Part shown: positions 23,822 through 34,639 of the stretch, piece by piece
Layout: every line of letters begins with the position of its first letter
How positions within the stretch are numbered: position 1 is the first letter of the stretch
Source: Diphasiastrum complanatum
Lineage: Eukaryota > Streptophyta > Lycopodiopsida > Lycopodiales > Lycopodiaceae
DNA: 60,000 nt
NCBI GenBank assembly: GCA_029204225.1
Contig: CM055094.1
Coordinates: 63,948,714-64,008,713 of the forward strand
Direction: 5' to 3'
Notes under the pieces: model-generated
The model's input: only the letters and a program-made list of their open reading frames with translations
What the model was told of the DNA's origin: nothing
The model's database searches: none
Position numbers and translations under genes: made by a program

Positions 23822-25430
23822 AATATGCTCATAGAGATGCAAAATTAATATAATACCTTCCATTATATGGTACATTGACCTACATGGGTATTTGGTAAAA
23901 ACAAGTTGCATTCTCTAGAAAAAAAGAAAAAACGATGAAGATACGGTATTTTAATCTAATATAGGTGCACTATTAAACCTTTTACTTGGGTGCTTATACT
24001 GATGTAATAGGAAATTTTTGTTGATATTCCATTACTAGTAACAATATTGATGGTATTCAGTGACAATAATGATGTGTGCCTCAAACATAGGGTTATAAAC
24101 TGAAAAAGACCTACCTATAGGTTTGTTCGTTTGTGCTTTTTCATGTTCGTATGGTATATAGGCAATTATTGTTTGCTTGTCAACTCTGTAGTTACACCAA
24201 TATTCATAGGTTGACTTTAAATATCATAAGGCTATTGGCTTTTTAGAATAATCTGCTTTTATTTTATTTTATTTTAGCTGGGTTATTATTGAAAAAGTAG
24301 GTTATGAATAGAAATTCTTTTCCAGGAAATAAATGTCATATGAGAAAATCTTGGTACAACTTTCTAGCCTGGTCAATGAAGTTTAATTCATGTATTATGA
24401 CTTGGGTTATTGTTGCAATATAATGTTGGTTCAAAAGTTACTTTTTAATAAGAGAAAAAGCCTTTATGATATTTCAAGGTCATGGTTAGATAATTGATTG
24501 GATACTAGGTTTACAAATTACATGTCTGGACCTGATTTTCTAACAAAGTATGATGAATTTGTGGCTCGGAATAATAATAAAAATTAGCCTTGGGTTGTTT
24601 TGATAGGTTCCCTACTTAGAAAAGATATTTTACCATTCATTTATAAGAAATACGGCACACTTTGTTGCCTTGGCTTGATCTTGCTACTTGCTGGGCATGT
24701 CATACATATATATAAAAAAATACTTGATATTGTATACACATAAATAATATATTGTTTACCATCACTTGGTACATTGACCTACCTTATGGTTGAAACCTGT
24801 GTTGACACTGATTTACTAGTGTTAAAATCAATGACACTCAACCATAGTAACAAGATTGGCCTCTAACTTACAGTTTATAAATAGATAAATACCTAGATAT
24901 AAGTTTTGTTAAAAAATAATTCAATCCTAATAGAATATGGTCACAAAAATGTTGGTAGATTTTTTTTACTTGTATATGATTTTCAACTCCATTTTTTGTT
25001 TTGGCTTTATACATGGTTATCTTTTGAATACCATTTGGATTTTCTACGTTAACCTACTTTCAGTTTGGCTGATTTATTACTAAAAAAGCAGGGTAGGAAA
25101 TGCAAAGTTTTTTCCTATCAATATTTGCATATATACATGTTTACAAAAATGGAAAAAAACTTGGTACGACTCTTAAGGTACACTAGCCATGTTCCATTTA
25201 TATTTTCTAGATTGACTTGGACCTTTTTGTTGCATAATACTACGCTTTCACTTACTCGTCACTTTTTTAATAAGAGGTTATGGCCCTATTGATCGTTTAG
25301 GGCCATGGTTGGTTAATTTACTGATTATTGGGGCTACAACATACCTTTGTGGACTTAGTATTTTTCTTTTTTTTGATATTGTACGATGGGTTTGTGGCTT
25401 GATGTAATAAGAAAAAGAAATAGAACATAC
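23690..25430. repeat. Old tandem duplication, units of about 0.8-0.9 kb
   Basis: Copy A (about 23,690-24,620) and copy B (about 24,621-25,430) share in order: ATATTTTACCA near 23,700 and 24,626; GGTACATTGACCTAC at about 23,870 and 24,768; ATTACT.GTAA-like words; GAAAAAGTAGG/AAAAAAGCAGGG near 24,290 and 25,083; CTTGGTAC.ACT; TTTTTAATAAGAG; and GATGAATTTGTGGCT/GATGGGTTTGTGGCT near the ends. Divergence and indels are heavy. No coding content is seen in either copy. Confidence 0.6.
23771..23815. repeat. (TA)n microsatellite
   Basis: About 22 TA units inside copy A of the old duplication; copy B has only a short TA run at the matching place. Confidence 0.9.
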
Positions 25431-25879
25431 CTTTCTCATTCCTTTCTCAAATTCTAAGAACGTATTTTGTGACTGTCGTTAATACTTCCAAGTTGCGACA
25501 TGGATAACAACTGAGAGAATGTGTAGACACCTGTAGTTCCCACAACAATTCTCTTGTTTTTATTTGGTTATTGTTGTGGATGGATGCAGGTGAGCATTCT
25601 CTCCTCAACACGGTTGTATTTTGGCAGATTCAGAAGACACCAATTTTATGACTTATTATTTCATTTCGTCTTGTAATGGTCATTAGCAAACAATTTTGTG
25701 CAGTTTAGTTTTGTTAGGTTTAAACACACACACACTTTTCTTTGTTGGAGAGGATTCCTCTCTTTCATTCCAACTATTTATGGCATATTTTGCCATGTAT
25801 TCTGCTAATGACGCTTTTTCTGGTGATGTGTTTTTAGAGTTATACTTGGCATGCTGATTTATTAAACTTAGGGTATGTC

Positions 25880-26870
25880 TCACTGCTTATTGCCGCCTCC
25901 TCGGCGGCACAAGCCTTCATTGCCTGTATTGGGCAAAAAGATTTCCATGACAAACTCCAGGAACTTGACCTTGCTGCTCTCTAATCCGACCCTAATACTT
26001 CTCTTCTTCTTCTGACACAATTTTCTATTTCTGATTGGTGCAAACTATGACAACTTTCTCATAATTGCCCAAACTTGGTTCTTGATAAACTCATTTCATT
26101 CATGACTCTCCTGCGTTACTTGAGGAAGCAGATGCAAAAGCCCAAGAGGATTTTGAGGTATTTGCCCCTGATTGTATGAAAAGATTTTTTTAACTTGCAT
26201 GGGCTTGCTTGATTACTAACCCTCTTATGCCTGATAGGGTCTTTGAAGATCTTTTGAGGATTGATGATAATACGGTTAGGCTGTTTGGTAACTTTGCTAT
26301 GATGGGACAACTGATGTGCATGTCCCTATGATTGAAGAAGCTCGGGTACAATCCATTTCCCACCTACCTCATGGAAGATTGAAACTGGTTAGGATGGCTT
26401 CCACGGATGAAATTTTCATTTATGTACTTTTTGTCAATAAATGTCTAGATAATTTTTCGGGAACTACTAGACATGTTTTTGATAAAAGTAAAAGAAGATT
26501 TGAGGGATACGATTAGGTTTGGATGGAAATTTATGCCTAATTTGTTTTCTTCCTTCGACAAACCTATGGACAAAAAGACTAGGCCCTCTCGTACACAACA
26601 CTTGGGGCCATGTCATCTCCTACAATACAGACTTTGTTGTTAATTCATGGTTACATGCTGAACTTAAAAAAAGTCTTAATCATATTTCGAATTGGGACTC
26701 CAATATTTTTGAAACCTTTGAGGCAATTCAGGATGTTTGGCTTGAATTTGCTAACATTCTTGAGTTTTCTGAGAGTATTGATGTTTATGCTAAAGTTTTC
26801 AAAGATACCACCTTGAAAAAACTTTTTAAGTCTACGCCTTCTGATCTTTCTATGGATAATAGATAGAGAT
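25880..26870 (+). pseudogene. Unrecognised broken coding region
   Basis: The plus strand shows protein-like composition that changes frame several times. Segments include FIACIGQKDFHDKLQELDL, LLEEADAKAQEDFEVFAPDC, ITNPLMPDRVFEDLLRIDD, VPMIEEARVQSISHLPHG, then, after a stop at 26,514, NTDFVVNSWLHAELKKSLN and WDSNIFETFEAIQDVWLEF. Read across the shifts it would exceed 300 residues, largely helical and acidic. I do not recognise the family. The region stops at the E2 LTR (26,949), so its 3' part may have been displaced; I did not find it at the other side of E2. It could be an old captured gene, an endogenous viral relic or a retroelement gag; no motif decides. Confidence 0.4.
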
Positions 26871-26948
26871 TTGACTACCTTAAGGAGAGAAGAAAAATGG
26901 CTCTTGTCACATTTTTGCATTTGTGGCCTAGATAAGGCACCTAATAAC

Positions 26949-27745
26949 TGTGAAGTTTCACACATGCGGGAATGCCCTAAAGTGTGTGATTGATCTCCTA
27001 AGCAAGCTTGTGCACTTGACAATGGATTCTAGATTGATTTCCAAGATCTAGCTCAAAAAACCAAGGCCTAGAGGCAAAGAGAGATGCAATTGTTGATGAA
27101 CAAAGTTCATACACATGAAGAGAAAAGCTTTTGGAAAAACAAAGGAAAATTAAGCTCCTCTCCTTGGGTAGAGAGAGAATAGAGCTAATTCCAACTCGTG
27201 TAGAGAGAGAAGAGACAACAAGCAAATCTCACCAAAAATTTTGACTCAAAAACTCAACTTACATAATGATCATAAGGAGAAGTACATATAGAGTGTGTGG
27301 AGATCCCTCCTTGCATCCTATTGGACCCCTAATCATAGCCTCTTGCATTCTATTGGACCCCTAATCATAGCCTCCTTAATTCTATTGGACCTCTAATGAG
27401 GATCTCTTGATTCCTATTGGACCCCTTGACCAAGGCCGACTCTTTGACTTCATCACTCTTCAAATTGTATTCTTACAAGTGTCAAGACCCTATTCATATG
27501 CTTTGAGATTACATCATGACTCATTTTTGGCTCAGTAGAGGCATTACATGCGTATATTGCCAATTTGCCATCTATGCCAATTTTTGGCCCTATCATAACT
27601 CTACACAAAGAAGCTTGTCCTAAAAACTTAGAAGATCCCTAAAGCTATGATAAACTATTTTACACATGTGGGAACATGCTCCACACATGTGAAATATACT
27701 TTCAAACATAAAATTGCCAAGCTAGATTTTTGCCAATTTTTCATA
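26949..27745 (-). repeat. E2 3' LTR
   Basis: 797 bp. It contains about three copies of a 32-bp unit with TTCTATTGGACCCCTAATCA (about 27,321-27,425); the truncated 5' LTR has one more unit. The palindrome CACATG(T/C)G lies just inside the terminus. Confidence 0.88.
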
Positions 27746-27756
27746 CTCCTCAAAAA
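27746..27756 (-). promoter_or_regulatory. E2 polypurine tract
   Basis: The minus strand reads TTTTTGAGGAG immediately before the 3' LTR. Confidence 0.7.
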
Positions 27757-28115
27757 GATAGCTTGGAAAGGTACTAGATCATTTGAAAAGTTTGTGGATC
27801 CTTTTGAATGTATATGAAATTAAAAACCATCAAAAGGATCCATCATAGCAGCATCTCACCAAATCCATGATAAGATCTCTTTGGTAGAAATCTCTTGCAA
27901 TATCTTTGAAGAGTACTCCACCAATATGCCACTATGATCATGTGCTTCCTCCATGCTTGATGATGGCCTTTGATTTGAAAGTTCCACTTGCATGATGGCT
28001 GCACCATAAATAAATAAATCCGAGACTTCCAAGCCTCATAAGGATCATAGAGATCAAGATCATAAGATGAGCAAAAGTGTTAATCTTCAAGATTAAGCAT
28101 ACTAGCTTGACTAGT

Positions 28116-28874
28116 TTAGATACTAAGAACTTTATCCATGATGGATCTAATCTTGAAATCAAATGCAATCTTGATCTTTTTGAGACTAAACACTTGCTCA
28201 AGGATGTAAGTGTCATCTTTGGATGCTTCACTTAATCTCAAGAGAAGTTTACAAATTGTCTCAAAATATGTAAAAACATGATTTTTCAAACTATGAGTAT
28301 CAAACTCAATCTTGCTCTTACAAAATTCAAGAGCATACTTTTGATAACACAATATCTTGATTTCAAATAACTTTGGAAACATATCTAAGCCTTTCATGAC
28401 AAGAAATATGTCCATACAGTAGGCATCATACAAAACTAGTATTGCCTCTCTTGAACTTTGAGATGTAAGAATCTCAACAAAGCAAGATAGTGCATCAAAT
28501 AATGGAAGAGAAGCATAAGTGAGGATGTTAAAGTGGATACCACCTAAAACTTGCCTCTCTTTACCATAAAAGAACCACAAGAACTTGGTCTTGCATCTTG
28601 AAGATCCCCTTGAAATCATATGTTGAGGAGGCTCCTCCTCAAACCTCGACCCCTTCTCATCTTGATAATCTTCAATAGATAGAATTTGAGATGCATCTTG
28701 AGATGCCTTGAATCCGGTCCCTTTCAAGGTTGAATGTAGATCTTCATAACATATGACTTCTTTGCTCTCAATCACTTTTGAAATAGAGAGTATAATGGCT
28801 TTATGGGCCTCCTTGGTGGATAAGCATCCAACCATGATCCATGAGCTTGGATCATTCATCCTCCTTGTTTCCAA
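28116..28874 (-). CDS. E2 chimeric frame: integrase tail fused to unknown C-terminal domain
   Basis: 252 codons. The first 45 or so residues are a worn copia integrase C-terminus (SSWIMVGCLSTKEAHKAI, VIESKEVICYED, corresponding to GIFVGY..., VIVSRDVIFYE in E1). An acidic linker follows (EDYQDEKGSRFEEEPPQ). From about residue 95 the frame should be RT but is instead a predicted helical segment (HFNILTYASLPLFDALSCF, LLLRLSEASKDDTYILEQ, IRSIMDKVLSI) with no RT motif. The SEAS..DT.I and RSI motifs recur near the end of the E3 protein. The frame stays open for about 160 codons after the switch. Function unknown. Confidence 0.6.
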   Translation of the reverse strand: METRRMNDPSSWIMVGCLSTKEAHKAIILSISKVIESKEVICYEDLHSTLKGTGFKASQDASQILSIEDYQDEKGSRFEEEPPQHMISRGSSRCKTKFLWFFYGKERQVLGGIHFNILTYASLPLFDALSCFVEILTSQSSREAILVLYDAYCMDIFLVMKGLDMFPKLFEIKILCYQKYALEFCKSKIEFDTHSLKNHVFTYFETICKLLLRLSEASKDDTYILEQVFSLKKIKIAFDFKIRSIMDKVLSI

Positions 28875-28889
28875 GGGAATATATGCAAA

Positions 28890-29560
28890 TCAAGAACCTC
28901 CAAAGACACTAAGGTAATCATCCTTAGGATTCTTGAATAATACTTCATATGGTGTATTTCCTCCAAGAGCTCCATCACTCCTCAAAGCTTTGATCTTCAA
29001 TGAGAATTCCATCTCAACATATGATTTGAATAATAGGAAATAATCATGCACCATAAATCTTGAAGAAAGAAGAAATGTGCATTTCGTGTGATCATCCTCC
29101 TTTGAAGACTTGGATACATAAGCAACCTCAAGAGTTGCACTCTCTCTTGGGTTTAATTTGTAGATTCCTCCATATCTAGATCCATATGCAAGGATCTCAC
29201 CATCCTTCTTGATCACACAATTGTCAATATGGAAATTGACATCAAAACCACCATCAAGTAATTTGCCAACACTTACAAGATTCTTTGTAATCTTGGGAAC
29301 AAAAAGAACCTCTTGAAGAGATAGAGCTTTTGATTATGCAAGCTTCAAGGGAATAGTCCCTACTCCTTTAATTTTGCACTCTTGATCACTTGCAATATAT
29401 ATAGTCTTCTTGATTCCTCCATAAGGCATAATAGTTCAAAAGAAATCCTTGGAGCTACACATATGTGAAGATGCTCCACTAGCAATATACCAAGAGTCAT
29501 CCGTCTTGAAGGTGGAAGAGGAGAATTTTGATGCCATAAGTGAGCATTCTCCATCACTTG
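28890..29560 (-). pseudogene. E2 protease and internally deleted integrase
   Basis: The protease reads DDSWYIASGASSHM: the catalytic Asp of the usual W.IDSGASSH is Ala, so it would be inactive. After it come ECKIKGVGTIPL and a GAG-pre-integrase part (CVIKKDGEILAYGSRYGGIYKL). The integrase keeps EFSLKIKALRSDG, the second-Asp region, then jumps directly to LGGNTPYEVLFKNPKDD. The HHCC finger, the first Asp and the catalytic Glu region are missing. Stops interrupt it near 29,435 and 29,335. Confidence 0.8.
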
Positions 29561-29569
29561 CAATAAGGT

Positions 29570-30250
29570 CTACTTTCTCATGAGAGATGTTGGCTTGCTT
29601 GAATCGATTCTTCTTCTTGAAGCAATTGGTGGCATAGTGGCCTTTCTTGCCACAAAAGCACTTAACATCTTTTTTCTTCTTCTTTGAAGTAGAACAAATA
29701 AAACTTTGTCTTCACCATTATGATTGAGTGACAATTTGTCCATCATTAATAGCTTGTTCTCTTGCCTTGATTCTTCAGCCATCAGCACTCCTTGCAAAGC
29801 CTCCAAAGTAGGTAGCTCCTCCTTGATGGCATAGGATTGGACAAGGTTCTCATACTCATCTCTCAAGCCATTAAGAATGACTTGGACTAGCTCACTTTGA
29901 TTTAAGGATTCTCCAATACAAGCAAGCTCCCTATGAGTATCTTTCACTCTCAACACATAATTAGTGGCACTCTCATTACTCTTTTGAGAACTTTGGAAGA
30001 TTTGATTTCTAAGAGTGAGAAGCCTAGAGGTATTTTTGGCTTCATAAATAGCTTTGAGAGAATCCCAAGCTTGCTTGGCCGAGTTGCAATCACCAATGTC
30101 TCTCAAAATCTCATTAGAGGAATTCATCTTGATAAAGTGGAGAGCCATCCTAGCTCTCTTCTTGTACTTTTTTACTTCTTGAAGGACTTAAGGGTCCTCC
30201 TCAATCCCAAGTACAATGTCCATCACATCTTGGAGTATCAAGATTGACTC
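29570..30250 (-). pseudogene. E2 copia Gag with zinc knuckle
   Basis: Gag core: LHFIKMNSSNEILRDIGDC, KQAWDSLKAIYEAKNTSRL, LRNQIFQSSQKSNESATNY, SELVQVILNGL and LEALQGVLMAEES, closely parallel to E1 and E3. An upstream portion (ESILILQDVMDIVLGIEE, about 30,247-30,190) is in a shifted or stop-interrupted frame. The knuckle KCFCGKKGHYATNC, about 29,660-29,620, lacks a residue between its first two cysteines and is out of frame with Gag. Confidence 0.85.
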
Positions 30251-31065
30251 CATTCTAACCTTCCAAATAGAATAGTTGGAGGTAGATAGTCTTTCACTAG
30301 ATTCCAATAGGTATGAACCCATAGATGCCATGTAATAGTGAAGACTACTTGTGATGAGACACTAAAATGTTGCTTCTCTCTCACTAAAGGATCCTGTAAA
30401 GGTGTACTACCAACTCCTATGCAAGATCTTGCAACAAAGTGAGATATGGACCTCACTAGCTCTACCAATCTCTCTCAAACTAGATTAACCTCTCATCAAT
30501 TGATGGAGTATAGGCAAATTTTGGGTCAAACTATCTTTGTCACATGTGAAACACTCCAAGAATCCACAAATCACTCAAATACAAGCCAATTGTATGAAAG
30601 AATGTGGCTATGACCTCAAATTGATGACTAGATCTCAAGAAAGTGTGATTGACAAGCCTAGAAGTGAGATTTTTGGTCAAACAAGCATAAGAGAGTCATA
30701 AATAAAAGTGTCCAACCAGGTTGGGTGCCCTACCCACCTTGATTCAATTGACTATAACTTTTAATTCGGAGATCCAATCACTATGAAGTCAATTGCTACA
30801 CAAACTAGACTCAAATAGCTTTAAAACTAGCTATCAAGCACCAATTTTGGATCACACATGGAAGAGAACCTTCCAATGAACTTGGTTGTACTTCACACAT
30901 GCCTAGGCACTGAATTTTGTACAGTACCTAAAATGATTCAATAATTATGATTATGAATCCAATTTTGCTTGAGATAGCATGGGAGATGCAAACCAGTCTC
31001 TCTAGATCTAGATTTTCAAGAAATTTTTGGAACTTTGGATGAAACAGACATCAAATACTTTGGTA

Positions 31066-31078
31066 GGCTATGATACCA
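31066..31078 (-). promoter_or_regulatory. E2 primer binding site
   Basis: The minus strand reads TGGTATCATAGCC next to the 5' LTR: initiator-Met type with one mismatch to E1's TGGTATCAGAGCC. Confidence 0.85.
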
Positions 31079-31576
31079 TGTGAAATTTCACACATGTGGG
31101 AATGCCCCAAAGTGTGTGATTGATCTCCTAAGCAAGCTTGTGCACTTGACAATGGATTCTAGATTGATTTCCAAGATCTAGTTAGAAAAACCCAAGGCAT
31201 AGAGGCAAAGAGAGATGCAATTGTTGATGAACAAAGTTCATACACATGAAGAGAAAAGCTTCTTGAAAAACAAAGGAAAATTAAGCTCCTCTCCTCGGGT
31301 AGAGAGAGAATAGAGCTAATTCCAACTCGTGTAGAGAGAGAAGAGACAACAAGCAAATCTCACCAAAAAGTTTGACTAAAAAACTCAACTTACATAATGA
31401 TCAGAAGGAGAAGTACATAGAGAGTGTGCGGAGATCCGTCCTTGCATCTGATTGGACCCCTATCATAGCCTCTGCATTCTATTGGACTTCTAATCATAGC
31501 TTCCTCAATTCTATTGGACCCCTAATCATAGCCTCCTTAATTCTACTGGACCTCTAATGAGGATCCCTTGATTCCT
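31079..31576 (-). repeat. E2 5' LTR, truncated
   Basis: The first 498 bp on plus coordinates of the LTR, matching 26949-27425 with several substitutions and one extra 32-bp internal unit. It ends abruptly at CTTGATTCCTC where R1 copy 2 begins. Confidence 0.88.
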
Positions 31577-32074
31577 CTAATCTTTTTGTGGTTTGTGCCC
31601 TTTTCTACTGGTGTTGCGCTTGTTGCTCTGGGATTCTTCTCTTGGCCCTCCATGTCTTCTAAGAAGGTTTGATTCCCTTCTGTTTTAGTTTCATGGTTCT
31701 ATTACTTTTGTTTCTTATCTTGTTTACTCCTGGGTTTCATCTTATGGTTTGGTTTCTTTACTAGATTCCTGCTGTAGTTACGTTTTTTGTTTACTCAGTT
31801 CTCTGTGCCCTTTTTCTTGTATGGCTCTTTTCTATTTTCTGGGTTTCTTTTACTCAATGGTTTGAGTTTATTTTAGTTTTCTTTGTTTTTGGTTTCTATC
31901 CTTTGGATGTGTGTTTTGTTGTTACCTTTTTCATGACTTCCTTTTGAAATAAAATTCTTGTTGACATTTATACTTCAATGTTAATAGTATGGTTGACCAT
32001 TTTTTATATTACTTGGTTACTATAAATAGTTGTCAATGTTATAGAGTGGTATTTTGCATTGATGAGGCTGTTGT
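31577..32074 (+). repeat. R1 dispersed repeat, copy 2
   Basis: Starts within the R1 homology (TTTTTGTGGTTTGTGCCC) exactly at the broken E2 LTR and ends at GATGAGGCTGTTG, about 35 bp before the E4 LTR. It is thus truncated or bordered on both sides by retrotransposon breakpoints. Confidence 0.75.
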
Positions 32075-32460
32075 TTGGGTTTTTTTAAAAACAGAGAGGC
32101 GGGTCTGAATCCTTGGTATTTTGTTTGGGATGGTCCAACCAAAATGCCTTAGTGAAGAAAGGACCCACACTATCCTTACGCGGATAATCAAAATTTGACC
32201 ATTTCCAATCCTGGGGGCCTCACTGACTATTCCGTACTCCAAGGTCAATGAGAGTTTTTCAGGGCCTGTGCTACCCAATGATGATGTTCTCGTATGTAAA
32301 CAATGGTTGAGGATGTGGAATCCGTGAGTGTTTATCGCTATGGCAATGTCTCCAATACGTACCTCTCAAGTTGTGGTGTCAAATGCTATGACGTCAATAT
32401 TGACGGGCCCTAAAACGTGTAAAACCAAACAGAATCTGCGTGGACCATAATGTACTCCGT

Positions 32461-32874
32461 TCATAACGTAGTTCTCCGAGTGTACCTATGGCTGTCGAGA
32501 TCGTTTGTTAGCTTCAAGTGTACAGGTTGGCTCTTCTGATGTTGGGTTGGTTCTTCTGAAGTTTGGGCAATACGTCTAAGAATGGCAATTAAATCGTCAT
32601 CAATAGGAGTTGGTGGGAGAGGCCGATGAGGTATCACTAACTCAGTATACCGGATGGTTGTTAGGCCTACACATACCCAGTTTAGATTTGTTGCTAGCTC
32701 ATACACACTTAAAGTACTTTCATCTGCTCTATGTCTGACTCGAAACAACCGATCGCTTGGAATGAGAAAGCGCTGAACATAAGGGCTACAGAAGTAGTAA
32801 TAAGCTGCCCCTTGTCGTACTAACTGACAAAAGTCTCCTGGTAGGGGAAGGTCACTTAGTGTCGTGCTTGTCAT
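32461..32874 (-). CDS. LTR-embedded open frame 2 (137 aa), E4 3' LTR
   Basis: Starts four bases inside the end of the 84-aa frame (overlapping ATGA at 32871-32874). The protein begins MTSTTLSDLPLPGDFC and includes YYYFCSPYVQRFLIPSDRLF, RVRHRADESTLSVYELA and a proline-rich middle (HRPLPPTPIDDDL). The 5' LTR copy (51538-51726) is the same protein cut short by a deletion of about 30 bp. Family unknown. It may be a fossil of a real gene in the LTR or a chance frame; the balanced composition favours the former weakly. Confidence 0.4.
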   Translation of the reverse strand: MTSTTLSDLPLPGDFCQLVRQGAAYYYFCSPYVQRFLIPSDRLFRVRHRADESTLSVYELATNLNWVCVGLTTIRYTELVIPHRPLPPTPIDDDLIAILRRIAQTSEEPTQHQKSQPVHLKLTNDLDSHRYTRRTTL

Positions 32875-33125
32875 GAGAAGTCTGTCAAGGTTAACGCATG
32901 CTCAATGGGTTGCAATTTTAAGGTCCGTTTAGTCACTAATATCCATTGCTGATTTATTTTGATGTATAGTGTGGCCCTTACCGAAAATCCCTTGTTATCA
33001 ATTTCAAGTGCTAAGTTTCCAATTCGAAGGCCATGTATCGTAGTATCGAGTCCTATGATGGTCATGTAGAGTCCGGTGAAGCAAAGTATAGGACAATATC
33101 GCCATGGTCGGCGCTCATCTGTCAT
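32871..33125 (-). CDS. LTR-embedded open frame 1 (84 aa), E4 3' LTR
   Basis: The protein is strand-rich: RRPWRYCPILCFTGLYMTI, IIGLDTTIHGLRIGNLALEI, DNKGFSVRATLYIKINQQW, ILVTKRTLKLQPIEHAL. It overlaps frame 2 by four bases in translationally coupled style. The copy in the 5' LTR (51723-51977) is also uninterrupted and differs at about 17 residues. The alternating hydrophobic pattern suggests a beta-sheet domain. I do not recognise it. Confidence 0.4.
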   Translation of the reverse strand: MTDERRPWRYCPILCFTGLYMTIIGLDTTIHGLRIGNLALEIDNKGFSVRATLYIKINQQWILVTKRTLKLQPIEHALTLTDFS

Positions 33126-34639
33126 GCCCTTGATGTTTAGATCCTTTATCTCGTTACACTGTGGTACTGTTCTAGTGGCAAAGACTCCCTCTCAGCTTGG
33201 GTGGTTGTTTTGAGGTTCTCAACAACTCTAGAAGGTCTGGGTCTTGTTTTAATCCAGTCTCATATTTATCATAGATTTTATTGAACTTTTAAAACATTCC
33301 ACTCTCTCCAATTCATTCCTCTCTACACCCAATAGTTCCCTTGATGATATCACCTGACCCCTTATGTTGAATACTCACATACTACTATATACTCGTAGAG
33401 TAGGTGTAGTTTAAATCATAACTCATCACTCTTGGTCCTTCATTTTCCGAAGATGGTTTTAGGAAGTGTGTATTCCTTTGATCTGGAGTTTATGTATCGT
33501 GACTACAAAGGTCAACATCCCTTTCACAGTTTGTGTTCACAAGGTATTGTCTCGAGACAACTAATGGTAGCTTTTGTTGTCATGACACTCGTTGATGGTT
33601 ATCCAAACTCATTTCTCCTCTGGGATTTAGTCACAACACTTCAAGCATGATTCTCCTAAGGTACATTTTTAGAAATGTTGATGTGTGAGGCCTTAGGATG
33701 GTATTACATGCTCCCCGATGGTTGGCATACAGACATTCCCATATTATTATGGCATGATTTTTTCGTATGCTTGAGGAAAATACTTTTCTCACCGTGTGTC
33801 CCTAACACTATTAGCCCCTTTCAAGTAAACCCATAAAAACATCCCTCCCATCAACGTTCATTACTACAAGTATAGGTGATGATCATCATTCCACCGTTTT
33901 ATCCCTTTTTCTCAAAGTCTTCTAGTTTTAAGAGTTCAGACTAAGGAAGTTTAGTATTCTTGGTTGGAACAGTGGTGTATCTTGTTTTTTGAAGATTTTT
34001 ATTTTTTCGTTTTTTCGGTTTTTTTTGTTTTTTTTTGTTTTGTTTTTCCAAATGGTTTTACGTGGGCTAATGTGCTCGTGCTAATGCGTGGACCCGGGTT
34101 TTAGGGCCCCCTAATTCCTATAGTGCCCGTATATTCCGACGACACACTAAGGATCGTGTTCTAAATGAGAAAAAACAAACTATTTAGCATTAATTCCTAA
34201 GCCCAAGATAATATTCCGCCTCTGTGGGTATCAATTAGCCCTCCCTCTATATTCCAAGAGGTAGGGTGGTCAGCATTACCAAAAACATCTCATAAGAAAA
34301 CGCTTTCATTAAGGCAGCCAAACTTGACAATCAACTTCTAACCCAAAATAATCGCATAACCATTCGTGTTCAAGGCATTACCACATCACTAATAACCGGA
34401 AAGGTTTACATAGATTCAACATGCCAATCTTTCTGAAGCTATTTCAGTCAACAAGAGATGACTCATGCTGATCACTCATATTGACTCAACACTAGCAGAT
34501 TCGTATTCGCATGACTTTTTAACAGCTGCATATTCAAACTCCAAGTATTATGAGGAAAGTATTCATACTTAACCATTCTCAAATCATGATTACAATGTAT
34601 TGAAACAAAATGACCCAAGATGTGAGAAAAGGCATACTT

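Larger units (their letters stand above)
26949..31576 (-). mobile_element. E2: non-autonomous copia derivative lacking RT and RNase H
   Basis: The 3' LTR is 26949-27745; the 5' LTR begins at 31079 but is cut off at 31576, where repeat R1 starts. The PBS and PPT are in place. On the minus strand: Gag, zinc knuckle, protease, a shortened integrase, then a frame with no RT or RNase H signature. LTRs begin TGTGAA(G/A)TTTCACAC; the terminus TTTTTCATA is one base off the expected TTTTTCACA. Several stops and shifts are present and the integrase core is internally deleted, so it could only have moved in trans. No TSD can be checked because the right end is missing. Confidence 0.85.
32110..34634 (-). 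repeat. E4 3' LTR
   Basis: About 2,525 bp, matching 50893-53455 along its whole length. It includes the shared words CCAACCAAAATGCCTTAGTG at one end and GATGTGAGAAAAGGCA at the other. The outer terminus is worn (CCTTGGTATTTTG against TGTTGGCAAATTTTG), so the exact start is uncertain by a few bases. Confidence 0.88.

Noticed and set aside
33432-33650. Plus-strand frame in the E4 LTR, also open at 52290-52490
   Set aside because: It is antisense to the element. Its conservation follows from LTR identity, and it has no start context or domain; it is less convincing than the sense-strand pair.
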